DNA of 64,000 nucleotides from Promethearchaeati archaeon (GTDB lineage: Archaea > Asgardarchaeota > Heimdallarchaeia > Heimdallarchaeales > Heimdallarchaeaceae). Below the pieces are notes generated by a model that searched no databases, had not been told where the DNA came from, and saw only the letters and a program-made list of their open reading frames with translations. Below are positions 8,308 through 16,526 of the stretch, one piece after another (within the stretch, counting starts at the first letter, position 1; each line of letters starts with the position of its first letter). The DNA lies in the NCBI GenBank assembly GCA_013166775.1, contig JABLTJ010000012.1, positions 18,132 through 82,131 on the forward strand, in the 5' to 3' direction. The position numbers and the translations under genes are program-made.

Positions 8308-8320
8308 TTTTTAAATTTAA
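8308..8320 (+). promoter_or_regulatory. TATA promoter of the PARP-finger gene (leaderless)
   Basis: The A/T-rich element TTTTTAAATTTAA is centred about 24 nt before the ATG at 8337, which predicts a leaderless mRNA. Confidence 0.45.
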
Positions 8321-8336
8321 AAACGCATCTAGAACT

Positions 8337-9032
8337 ATGAAAATTAGAATGGATTTCGAAACAGAGTGGGGATATCTCATAAATCCAAAGAATTTTCAAA
8401 TATTACGAATAAAGGATGATATTCCTGAAGGATTTTTTGTTATACTAAAACAGAGAGAGTTTGTTATAGAAATTAATAGAACAGTAGTTAAGAATACTTA
8501 TGGTTTTGTCAAGAAGAATGCACTACAAAAGTTGGATAAGAGAAAATTATCAGAATATTTAGCTGCTGCATGTGCTGATTTCATTCTAAAGAATACTAAT
8601 TTACCTCCGAATGTACTAATTGAAGGAGATCTAAAATATATGAAACCTGCAAATCTTGCATTTTCTGTAACTAGCTATGATGTTTTTCATCTAAAAATAG
8701 ATTCAGTTCTTCTAAAAGGAGAAAATCCTAAAGAACTACTTGAATCAATCATGAAAGAAAGAAATCGCAGCTTGTCCTTCAAGAAAAAAGAGATGAGATG
8801 GAAAGTGGAATATGCTAAAAGTAGTAGAGCAACATGCAAAAAATGTAATAACAAAATAGAAAAAAACACTCTCAGGATAGGAGAACCAAGTTATTATCAA
8901 GAACATCTTTCATTCAAGTGGTTTCATGAAGATTGTGTAGACTTATCCAAATTTGATGAAACAAAATTATCTGGGCTTGTAGAAATAAAACCTCATGATA
9001 GACGGAGAATAGAGAAGAAGCTTAAGAAATAG
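8337..9032 (+). CDS. Protein with C-terminal PARP-type zinc finger
   Basis: This 231-residue soluble protein has an unrecognised mixed alpha/beta N-terminal part (1-145) and a C-terminal PARP-type (zf-PARP) finger (about 153-231). The finger is close to that of eukaryotic PARP1/DNA ligase III: WKVEYAKSSRATCKKC, then LRIG, then KWFHEDC. The zinc ligands fit the CCHC pattern at C167, C170, H197 and C200, and the trailing LSGLVEIKPHDRRRIEKK resembles the DGFxxL...DQxxVK tail of the family. In eukaryotes this finger recognises DNA breaks and gaps; no ADP-ribosyltransferase or ligase domain is present here. A role in DNA-damage recognition is inferred from the finger alone. Single gene, probably leaderless. 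Confidence 0.85.
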   Translation: MKIRMDFETEWGYLINPKNFQILRIKDDIPEGFFVILKQREFVIEINRTVVKNTYGFVKKNALQKLDKRKLSEYLAAACADFILKNTNLPPNVLIEGDLKYMKPANLAFSVTSYDVFHLKIDSVLLKGENPKELLESIMKERNRSLSFKKKEMRWKVEYAKSSRATCKKCNNKIEKNTLRIGEPSYYQEHLSFKWFHEDCVDLSKFDETKLSGLVEIKPHDRRRIEKKLKK

Positions 9033-9137
9033 TAAGGATTGCGAAATTTGTTTTCTAGTATATTGTACTAAGAAAAATAATCAATATAAAGATTTTTTAC
9101 TAGATTTCAGAAAATAGAAAAAAACAGAAGAAATAGT

Positions 9138-9698
9138 TTAGGGTACAGCTTCTGTTGGAGTATATCCTGCAAGACCATACATAATTCTCGCTATTCCATT
9201 GAATATGAAAGTTAAAGATAGCAACAATATTAATGTTATAAATCCGTAACTAGTAAAGACTATTACAACTATACCAAGGAATATAGTAATCAAACCAACA
9301 ATGATTAGTAAAACTCTGAACCAACCAGGCAATTTATCCTCAGTTCCAGCAACCATTATTCTTAAAACACCATTTGTAATCAATGCACTAGCTAACAGAA
9401 TTATTAAAATATCTACACCTAGAGAAGGATAAGCAATTACTATTATTCCTATAGGCAGCATTAAAGTTCCCACAACTATCTTTAGTATTCTTATAAACCA
9501 TGATTGTGTTTTGTTGAAAATTCCATCTCCAATCCTGGACAAACCAAGAATTAATAATGAAATGCTGAGCAAGGTCAAAAGAGTTAAAGTTGCAAAACCA
9601 AAGTCAATTATTACAATAAATGCTAGTATAAGGAATATTACTCCTGCAATAATATTGAATAATCGCATCCAGAAAGATAATTTTTTTGTAGATGACAT
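9138..9698 (-). CDS. DUF308/HdeD-like membrane protein (paralogue 2)
   Basis: A 186-residue protein with six hydrophobic helices and repeated ILGLSRIGDGIF, TNGVLRIMVAG and FNGIARIMYGL motifs at the ends of the hairpins, as in HdeD/DUF308. The N-terminus MSSTKKLSFWMRLFNIIAG resembles the other two copies in this window. The ATG at 9698 lies about 26 nt from a TATATAAG-type TATA element at 9719-9728 on the minus strand, indicating a leaderless transcript. It is divergent from the third paralogue at 9803, with about 100 bp between the two starts, so the pair may be co-regulated. Function unknown; a membrane stress role as for HdeD is only an analogy. Confidence 0.8.
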   Translation of the reverse strand: MSSTKKLSFWMRLFNIIAGVIFLILAFIVIIDFGFATLTLLTLLSISLLILGLSRIGDGIFNKTQSWFIRILKIVVGTLMLPIGIIVIAYPSLGVDILIILLASALITNGVLRIMVAGTEDKLPGWFRVLLIIVGLITIFLGIVVIVFTSYGFITLILLLSLTFIFNGIARIMYGLAGYTPTEAVP

Positions 9699-9802
9699 AT
9701 AATAATAATTGTATAATATTTATATAAGTTTTTTTAAGAAAATGAATGTAAGATTCAAAAATTTCTAAAAAAGTTTTTATGAGAGAAGAACAATAGGATA
9801 TT

Positions 9803-10513
9803 ATGAGTTCTGAAGTAAATTTACAAACTAAAGAAAAAGTAATAATTGAAACAAAAATGCCTGGATGGTTAAGATTCTACAACATAGGCTTTGGATTAAT
9901 ACTTTTTGCAGGTGCTTTCGTAATCTTATTATTTCCTGAAATTCAACCATACACCGTAATTGCTTTTGCGACTTTGATAGTAATAATTGGAGTTTCTAGA
10001 TTAATCAATGGACTTTTTGATAAAGGTCTAAAAGTAAGCACAAAAGTCTTCAAGATAACAATCGGATTTATCTTAACAGGTTTAGGTATTGTTACTTATT
10101 TCGCTCCAGATTTTGGAGAGGACTTCTTTATTATTTTCGTTTCAAGTGCTCTAATCCTAAATGCTTTAACTAGAATGGCTATAGTCGCTATCCGAAAAAG
10201 ACTTCCAGATGCAGTAAAAGTGTTATTATTATTGTTAGCATTATTTATGTTTGCAATTTCTATAATAATTCTGCTAGTACTATTAACAGGTATTCTATCA
10301 GTTTTAACTGATGATCTATTAATAGGGTTGTTAGGTTTGACTGTACAGTTTTCTGGAATAGGAAGACTCATCTCTGGAGTTTCAGGATTTAGATTAACAA
10401 CCACAAAAACAGAAGAAGAATACCAAAAACAACAAAGAACCAAGAAAGAGAAGAAGAAACAAGCTAAACTGGAAAAAGAATTACGCAAAGAAAAACGAAA
10501 AGCAAAGAAATAG
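9803..10513 (+). CDS. DUF308/HdeD-like membrane protein with charged tail (paralogue 3)
   Basis: A 236-residue protein with six hydrophobic helices carrying GVSRLINGLFD and FSGIGRLISGVSG hairpin motifs, plus a C-terminal cytosolic extension of about 33 residues made almost entirely of Lys, Glu, Arg and Gln. The other two copies lack this long tail. The N-terminus has MPGWLRFYNIGFGL. A TTTTTATG element about 25 nt upstream predicts a leaderless transcript. It is divergent from paralogue 2. The basic tail could bind nucleic acid, ribosomes or acidic lipids, but nothing shows which. Confidence 0.78.
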   Translation: MSSEVNLQTKEKVIIETKMPGWLRFYNIGFGLILFAGAFVILLFPEIQPYTVIAFATLIVIIGVSRLINGLFDKGLKVSTKVFKITIGFILTGLGIVTYFAPDFGEDFFIIFVSSALILNALTRMAIVAIRKRLPDAVKVLLLLLALFMFAISIIILLVLLTGILSVLTDDLLIGLLGLTVQFSGIGRLISGVSGFRLTTTKTEEEYQKQQRTKKEKKKQAKLEKELRKEKRKAKK

Positions 10514-10581
10514 AATAATAATCTTCCTTTTTCATATTTTTTCTATGTAACATATTTATACTTTAAAGAAAATTCATTATT

Positions 10582-11646
10582 ATGTTTTTTCCCAAGAAGA
10601 AAAGAAATTCTAAAGCAGGTTTACCTCCTGGAAGTATAGTCTATACAGGAGAGCGAGAGGCTGAAAGCATATATCTAACTGCATTAGGATATAATGAAAA
10701 AGACATAACACACAAGAAATTAGAAAAAATAGAAGAATTTTTTGAATTAAAAAAAGAATCAGCACAGAATTGGTTAATTGTCGAAGGAGTCCATCAAGTA
10801 GAAAATATTGAAAAAATAGGGGGAGAATATAATTTGCACCCTCTTGTACTAGAAGACATAGTAAATGTATTCGGAAGATCGAAAATAGATACATTTGATG
10901 AATATCTATGCATTATTATGAAGATGTTCCAATATTCTTCTGAATCAAACCAGTTAGAGGAGGATCAAATTAGTCTTTTACTTACTCATGATAGTGTAAT
11001 CTCTTTCAGCGAAAAACAATCAGAAATTTTTACTCCCGTAATCAACAGAATAATAAGTGGATATGGAAGAATTCGTAAAACAAAAAATGATTATCTGCTA
11101 TATTCTCTAATAGACATAGTCGTTGATAATTATTTCTTGGTTTTAGAGCAAATTGGTTTAGGATTAAGTGATATAGAGGAAGAATTAGTTTCGTCTCCGA
11201 ATCAAAATACCCTAATACAGATTCAATACCTAAAACGGAACATCATACATCTTAGAAAGACAATTTTTCCCGTAAGGGAGATTCTAAACAGTATAATTAG
11301 AGGGGATGCAACTATAATCGAGGATTCTACTATGCTCTATTTTCGAGACGTTTATGATCATGTAATAAGAATAATTGAAACAATTGAGTCTTACAGAGAC
11401 ATGGTTTCAGGATTATTAGACATTTACCTATCCAGTGTAAGTAATAAAATGAATGAAATCATGAAAGTATTAACTATAATTGCTACTATTTTTATTCCGT
11501 TAACATTTATTGCAGGAATTTATGGTATGAATTTCTTGTATATGCCTGAATTACAGTGGCAATGGGGATATTTGTTTGTCTGGATAATAATGATTATCAT
11601 TACAGGTTTCATGATATTCTATTTCAGAAAGCGGAAATGGATTTAG
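10582..11646 (+). CDS. corA: CorA-type magnesium/cobalt transporter
   Basis: A 354-residue CorA-family channel. A large cytosolic alpha/beta domain (about 20-290) is followed by two C-terminal helices: TM1 FIPLTFIAGIYGMNF, containing the GMN selectivity signature, and TM2 YLFVWIIMIIITGFMIFYF, with a basic tail FRKRKWI. The periplasmic loop YMPELQWQW matches the family's MPEL segment. It should form a pentamer that takes up Mg2+ (or Co2+/Ni2+) down the membrane potential, gated by cytosolic Mg2+. A TATA-like element near 10552-10560 suggests a leaderless transcript. Single gene. Confidence 0.93.
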   Translation: MFFPKKKRNSKAGLPPGSIVYTGEREAESIYLTALGYNEKDITHKKLEKIEEFFELKKESAQNWLIVEGVHQVENIEKIGGEYNLHPLVLEDIVNVFGRSKIDTFDEYLCIIMKMFQYSSESNQLEEDQISLLLTHDSVISFSEKQSEIFTPVINRIISGYGRIRKTKNDYLLYSLIDIVVDNYFLVLEQIGLGLSDIEEELVSSPNQNTLIQIQYLKRNIIHLRKTIFPVREILNSIIRGDATIIEDSTMLYFRDVYDHVIRIIETIESYRDMVSGLLDIYLSSVSNKMNEIMKVLTIIATIFIPLTFIAGIYGMNFLYMPELQWQWGYLFVWIIMIIITGFMIFYFRKRKWI

Positions 11647-11727
11647 TACTATTACTGAAAATTAGAAGAATTCATCACTAAATAGAAGATAGAGAAATAT
11701 CTGAAAAAATTAATATATTTTATTTAT

Positions 11728-12513
11728 TTAATCTATATCAGGGATATATTCTTCTTCCTTCAAAGCAAGATCAACTAGCTCGTTGTAAGCTTTCTTCACA
11801 TCTTCATCTTCTCCAATAAGTAAGAAATGTAATGATCCTTCACCTGAACCAACACCACTCGAACCTATTTGAAACACATTGATATCTGGATAGAGTAATT
11901 CAAATGCTTCGAACTCAGTGAAAACCTCTCCAGGGATTGGCATTATACCTATTGGTAAACCCATGGTGTATTCTTTGTCTATTGCTTTGTTGCCAAGAAT
12001 TTGTGATAATTCCCATACACTATCATCAATGGATCTAGACAAACTGATCGGAGAGATAATACTTATTCCTCTTGCTATTGCAATTGGAACAATACCACCA
12101 ATAGTACCTCCTTCAGGATGAGCAAGATATACGCCTGCTATACCATCGCTTCCTAATGTGTTTCCTCCCTTGAAAATCACATCTCCTGGTTCAAAAGACT
12201 GTAAAGCTTCTTTAAAGCTATCTACTTCCTTCTTTACACCTTTATCGATAACGACTTCTTTAAGTCTTTTTTCTCCTTTCAAGCTTCCTAATCTAAATAA
12301 ATCTCTCTTTTCTCCGGTTACTTGACCAGCAACATAGTGAGATTTGTTAATTGGTTCTCCAAGTAATTCTTCTAAAACATAAGCTGTAGTTGAACCTCGC
12401 GAAACAAATATTTTACCTTTTTCTAAAGCTTCTTGCACTTCTGGGTGTTGTTTAATTCCTCGTGCAATCAACCTTTTACATTCTGAATGAGTTAATACTA
12501 CTAAAGCACGCAT
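11728..12513 (-). CDS. Conserved protein of unknown function
   Basis: A 261-residue soluble alpha/beta protein that opens MRALVVLTHSECKRLIARG. Gly-rich stretches include FVSRGSTTAY, GDVIFKGGNTLGSDG and HPEGGTIGGIVPIA, and a Gly/Ser-rich turn (QIGSSGVGSGEGSLHF) lies near residue 225. The pattern suggests a ligand-binding or enzyme fold and the sequence looks well conserved, but I do not recognise the family and no catalytic motif is certain. No signal peptide or membrane helix. It is a single gene convergent with corA. Confidence 0.7.
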   Translation of the reverse strand: MRALVVLTHSECKRLIARGIKQHPEVQEALEKGKIFVSRGSTTAYVLEELLGEPINKSHYVAGQVTGEKRDLFRLGSLKGEKRLKEVVIDKGVKKEVDSFKEALQSFEPGDVIFKGGNTLGSDGIAGVYLAHPEGGTIGGIVPIAIARGISIISPISLSRSIDDSVWELSQILGNKAIDKEYTMGLPIGIMPIPGEVFTEFEAFELLYPDINVFQIGSSGVGSGEGSLHFLLIGEDEDVKKAYNELVDLALKEEEYIPDID

Positions 12514-12577
12514 AATTTTTTAGTTCAAGATAGAAATAAAAATGTTTCCAGAAAGAAGAAAGAAAAGAATACTCCCT

Positions 12578-15500
12578 TTAGAAGTATTCCTCAAAGTTTG
12601 TTTGAGTAAAAGGACGTATCGACTCAAGATCTTTAGTTAGAATATAAAGGGTATTGAAAACAAATTTCTCTTTTGGTTTTACAATTATATTTTTTGTATC
12701 ACTGCCCAATGTGGCAAAGGAAAGATCAGGTGAGTAAGTACCCACATTCACATATTTTTGATTAGAATAAGCAACTGTACCAAAGGTGTAATCGTTTTCA
12801 ATATTTTTGTATGCAGCCCATTTCACGTCATAATCTTGATGTCTACGAGCATATGCTTGAAAGTCACTAAGTTTGAAAGTAGTGATCTTTTCCTTAACCT
12901 CTGTATAGTATTCATCCTCAGGCTTTCCACTTGTTTTCATTTGTGCATCACTAAAGATTGAAAAAGTTCTATTAGTTTCAGAGTGATTTTCAACTATTTG
13001 TTGAAAAAGAACAATAGGTGAGGTGGGCAGAGTCAAATAGTTATTTATTACTTGTAATCCCTTAAGTTTCGATGAATATTCTATTATCTCTGATTTGAAG
13101 GATATACCTTTCCAATACCCTCTTTGAATTTTGGACCCCTCAAATTTAAGTCTATTATAGTTATATTCATCTCTTTGTGGTGCAGAATAAATCTCACCAC
13201 TTAACCCACCATAAAATTCATTCCACCATAAAAACGGTTTTACATTAGGATAAAAGGTTTGTAAGTAATTATCATTATTCTCAACTGAAAGATGATACAC
13301 TTGACCTCTGAATGAGGAATCAGCTTTGAAATGGAGAAATCCATTATCCACTATGAAGGTTTTTTTCGAACCCTCGATTACTTCTTGAACAGAGATTTCT
13401 GTTCCCTCATCAAAACAACATATTGCAATCGGATATTCATAATTTAATGATAATGTCTTAAAGAGTAGTTTTCCTGAGTAGAGTCTTTTAGTTAGTTTGT
13501 CAAAGTTAAACAGAACCTCTAATTTACTTGTTTTGGTTTTATTAATTATATACTCTTCAGGAGATATATTCAATTTTGGAAAATTCAACCCAATACTTCC
13601 TTCAAATCCTGTTTCTTTCTGTGTATCAATAGAAAGGACTACATTTTGATTTGATTTAGGAAGAATTATACCTCTACATAGGTATTTTAAAGTAGAATCT
13701 GAATACAATCCAATTGCTTTATAATCTGAAGGAGATCTCCAAAGTTCAAGTCTTTTTTCTGCAAGATTCAGATATTTTTCTTTCCATTTAAGCTGAATCT
13801 CTTGCCATGTATCAGCGAAATAGAACCAAATCATTGATGTTTCATATGATTCATTTACTCTAAGTTTTGGAATTTTTTCCTCAGTACTTTGGAATTTTAT
13901 TTTATCTAATCTATCAAGATTGTATAAACAGCCGACATACCCTTCAGGATATTTTCCAGCATTCCATCCTTCTTGAAAATCTTCAGGTTTGTTTGGATCA
14001 TCAATCGGGAGTTCTGGTAAGTTAAAGTATTTTATTCCTTCTTTGAAATGGAAAATAAGTTGTTCCAGCCTATCTCCTCTCCACCACCAGAATTCCGTTT
14101 GGACACCTAAATCACCCATTTCTTTATCTGAATTATTATCTAGTGTAAAGCATAAACCTATTGGCTCATCATCATTTGGTACAAATATCTTGCGAGTAAA
14201 CTGTATTCCTTTCTTTTCAGTTGAAGAAGCACTAGAATGCAACCAAATTCCATCTTCTGTAATATTAATTGAGTGATCAAGATTTTTTGTGTAAAATTCA
14301 CTTCCTTCAGTATCAAAAGGATAACCAAGAACCATGGTGAATCCAGTTCTTTCAAGATTTCTTTTCTTATCCCTAATTGTTACTAAATTTTCCCCTATCG
14401 AGTATCCTTTGTAATAACTCGCTCTTACATCTCGGTTTTCGATGAATACCTGTTGATCAATTTCATAACTAATCGCTTTGTTTTTCTTGAAAATTATAAT
14501 TGGTAATTTCTTTGAGATTATTTCTGTTTTGTCAATTGAAGAGACTTTAATCTCGAAATAATCTACATTTGTACTAGATTCTTTAATCTTCACTGGGATG
14601 TCTATTTGTGAATCATATTTTGAGAGTTTAATATTGTAATTCTTCTTTTCAAAATAGAGCAATTTACTATCTGCAACTGTAATTATTATTTCTCTTTCTT
14701 CTTCAAGAAAATTCGAGATTATAACGGGAAGGGTTACCTCTGTATTAGATTTTGATATGAAATTCTTAGGATCAGTCTGAATATCAACAGCATTTTTGGG
14801 AATTTTACCCAATGCAATTGGAAAAGAAACACCATTTAAGGAAAGTTGAAACACTAATTCATTCAAACTATAGATTTGAGGGAAAATCTGAACATCTAGT
14901 TCTTCTGTATCAGAGAGAAAAGATCCTGTATAAGTAAGTTCTTTCTGTTGATTTGTTAATAGTTCTATTGTTGCTTGTTTATCACCAGAGAATTTCAGAC
15001 TGGATGTTGAAGAAGCTGATAAAGAAATCTTAACGTTTTCTTCACTCTGGTTCTTTAGTAAGAGATTAAATGGAAATTCATCAATTCCAACAAAAGCTTG
15101 TGAATTAGGTGTTTTTGCTTGAATATGTAAATCAAGGTTTTTGAACTTAAAGTGAAAACCACTTATTCTTCCTATTGAGCGATCGATCCAAACTCTCAGT
15201 GATTCCCCTTCTTCTGTTTCAAAATAATATTCATAAATATGCATTTCATTATCTAGTTCATTATTTTGTTCTTGATTTATTACAGGTTTAAAGATATCAT
15301 ACCAAGAATAGATTGAAAAGAATTCTCTGAAAAGGGAATAATTTAGAATTTGAGGGATATAATTTTCCATATATACAGAGGTTCTTGGTCTCCATTTGTA
15401 TCCTTGACGTTTGTATAAAGGCATTGCTTTGAGATTACCTCCCCATGTATGTAATCCGATAAATCGTGCTCCCCGTTCCATAGCATACTGTGTTGCTTTC

Positions 15501-15847
15501 AGAAGGAGTGCTTTTCCTAGTTTTTGTCCTTGATAAGCTGGATCAACACCTATTATAGCAACGTACCATCCATCAGGTGTATCCCAACTTTTATTGCAAA
15601 TGCAAACACCTACCATTTTATTTTCATCATCAGGTGCATAAACAACAAAAAAACTACTCATATCCACTGATTTGTAGTAATCTTCAGCCCATTCTGCTGT
15701 AAAAACAAAGGAACCACCGAATCCTCCTGGCCATGAATCAGAATCCTTGAAAGAATTAAAACATCTTGCTAATTTTTCATACTCTTTCTGAGTTTGTTGC
15801 ATATTTTTAACAAGTTTATTTTTCTCATTGGGTGGAAAGAGAATCAT
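12578..15847 (-). CDS. Giant GNAT acetyltransferase fused to beta-rich domains
   Basis: A 1089-residue protein. Residues about 20-165 form a GNAT N-acetyltransferase domain with the acetyl-CoA loop DPAYQGQKLGKALLLKA and the motif LHTWGGNLKAMPLYKRQGYKW. The remaining roughly 900 residues are beta-rich and aromatic, with repeated Ig-like strands (about 240-470) and then a large sandwich region (WLHSSASSTEKKG, FWWWRGDRLEQ, FLWWNEFYGG) that resembles carbohydrate-active or carbohydrate-binding folds. There is no signal peptide, so it is presumably cytosolic. Acetylation of a glycan or glycoprotein precursor is a speculation. It is divergent from the longin-like gene, and a TATATAAAAAG promoter at 15911-15919 gives a leader of about 40 nt. 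The ATG at 15847 was kept. Confidence 0.75.
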   Translation of the reverse strand: MILFPPNEKNKLVKNMQQTQKEYEKLARCFNSFKDSDSWPGGFGGSFVFTAEWAEDYYKSVDMSSFFVVYAPDDENKMVGVCICNKSWDTPDGWYVAIIGVDPAYQGQKLGKALLLKATQYAMERGARFIGLHTWGGNLKAMPLYKRQGYKWRPRTSVYMENYIPQILNYSLFREFFSIYSWYDIFKPVINQEQNNELDNEMHIYEYYFETEEGESLRVWIDRSIGRISGFHFKFKNLDLHIQAKTPNSQAFVGIDEFPFNLLLKNQSEENVKISLSASSTSSLKFSGDKQATIELLTNQQKELTYTGSFLSDTEELDVQIFPQIYSLNELVFQLSLNGVSFPIALGKIPKNAVDIQTDPKNFISKSNTEVTLPVIISNFLEEEREIIITVADSKLLYFEKKNYNIKLSKYDSQIDIPVKIKESSTNVDYFEIKVSSIDKTEIISKKLPIIIFKKNKAISYEIDQQVFIENRDVRASYYKGYSIGENLVTIRDKKRNLERTGFTMVLGYPFDTEGSEFYTKNLDHSINITEDGIWLHSSASSTEKKGIQFTRKIFVPNDDEPIGLCFTLDNNSDKEMGDLGVQTEFWWWRGDRLEQLIFHFKEGIKYFNLPELPIDDPNKPEDFQEGWNAGKYPEGYVGCLYNLDRLDKIKFQSTEEKIPKLRVNESYETSMIWFYFADTWQEIQLKWKEKYLNLAEKRLELWRSPSDYKAIGLYSDSTLKYLCRGIILPKSNQNVVLSIDTQKETGFEGSIGLNFPKLNISPEEYIINKTKTSKLEVLFNFDKLTKRLYSGKLLFKTLSLNYEYPIAICCFDEGTEISVQEVIEGSKKTFIVDNGFLHFKADSSFRGQVYHLSVENNDNYLQTFYPNVKPFLWWNEFYGGLSGEIYSAPQRDEYNYNRLKFEGSKIQRGYWKGISFKSEIIEYSSKLKGLQVINNYLTLPTSPIVLFQQIVENHSETNRTFSIFSDAQMKTSGKPEDEYYTEVKEKITTFKLSDFQAYARRHQDYDVKWAAYKNIENDYTFGTVAYSNQKYVNVGTYSPDLSFATLGSDTKNIIVKPKEKFVFNTLYILTKDLESIRPFTQTNFEEYF

Positions 15848-15994
15848 GCACTTTCTTCCATAAAAATAGTTAATAAGATTACTATTTTGTAGAGAATTTC
15901 CTTTTACTTCTTTTTATATCGTTTAATACTACAACATACTTTTTAATATGAAAGAACCTACTATACATTCTGAGAGTACTTATTCGGTGCAATC

Positions 15995-16450
15995 ATGAGT
16001 AAGAATAAAGCGAATGCTGAAAAACTAGCAAAAATACCAAAAAGACCACCATTATTACGTTTTACTGTCGTAGATTTAAGTGGGTTAACTGTATTCCATC
16101 GATCCTTTGTTAGTGAAGTTTTAGATGAAGTTCTTTTCTCAGGTTTTAGTGCTGCAATGATTGCTTTTTCAAGAGAACTTGGGAGTGATTTACATTCAAT
16201 CAGAATGGAAGGAGTAAATTACTTTTTTCAAACAAGGGGGGATTTTATCTTTGTAGTTGGTATGTATCCAAGGGTTCATTCAAATAGCGCAAAACGTTTT
16301 CTCAGACTTATCAACAATCTCATTGCTTGGGATGAACTGGAGGGATATCTAAACAAAGCGATTTATTTTCAAACAGAGAATTTTCAAGATGAAGCTGAAC
16401 AGTTAATACTAGAATTTCAGATTAAATTTAAACATCTAATTCATACTTAA
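15995..16450 (+). CDS. Small longin/profilin-like sensor-domain protein
   Basis: A 151-residue soluble protein: strand-turn-strand LRFTVVDLSGLTVFHRSF, helix LDEVLFSGFSAAMIAFSREL, strands and a C-terminal helix. This order matches the alpha/beta profilin-like folds (longin/roadblock) that are abundant in Asgard archaea. It aligns well with the C-terminal domain of the TPR protein at 31891-33753 (shared D-x-VL-x-SGF-x-x-A helix). Such domains in Asgard and eukaryotes are platforms for small GTPases or trafficking factors, but no GTPase gene is nearby. Start ATG has a GGTG site 5 nt upstream and a TATA element at 15941-15950. The fold assignment is by pattern, not by search. Confidence 0.6.
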   Translation: MSKNKANAEKLAKIPKRPPLLRFTVVDLSGLTVFHRSFVSEVLDEVLFSGFSAAMIAFSRELGSDLHSIRMEGVNYFFQTRGDFIFVVGMYPRVHSNSAKRFLRLINNLIAWDELEGYLNKAIYFQTENFQDEAEQLILEFQIKFKHLIHT

Positions 16451-16526
16451 TAGCACAGTGAAAGAATTCACAATAAGTTTTAAAGTAATAAATTATAAAT
16501 TATAACACAACATTAGGTGTCCTTGC

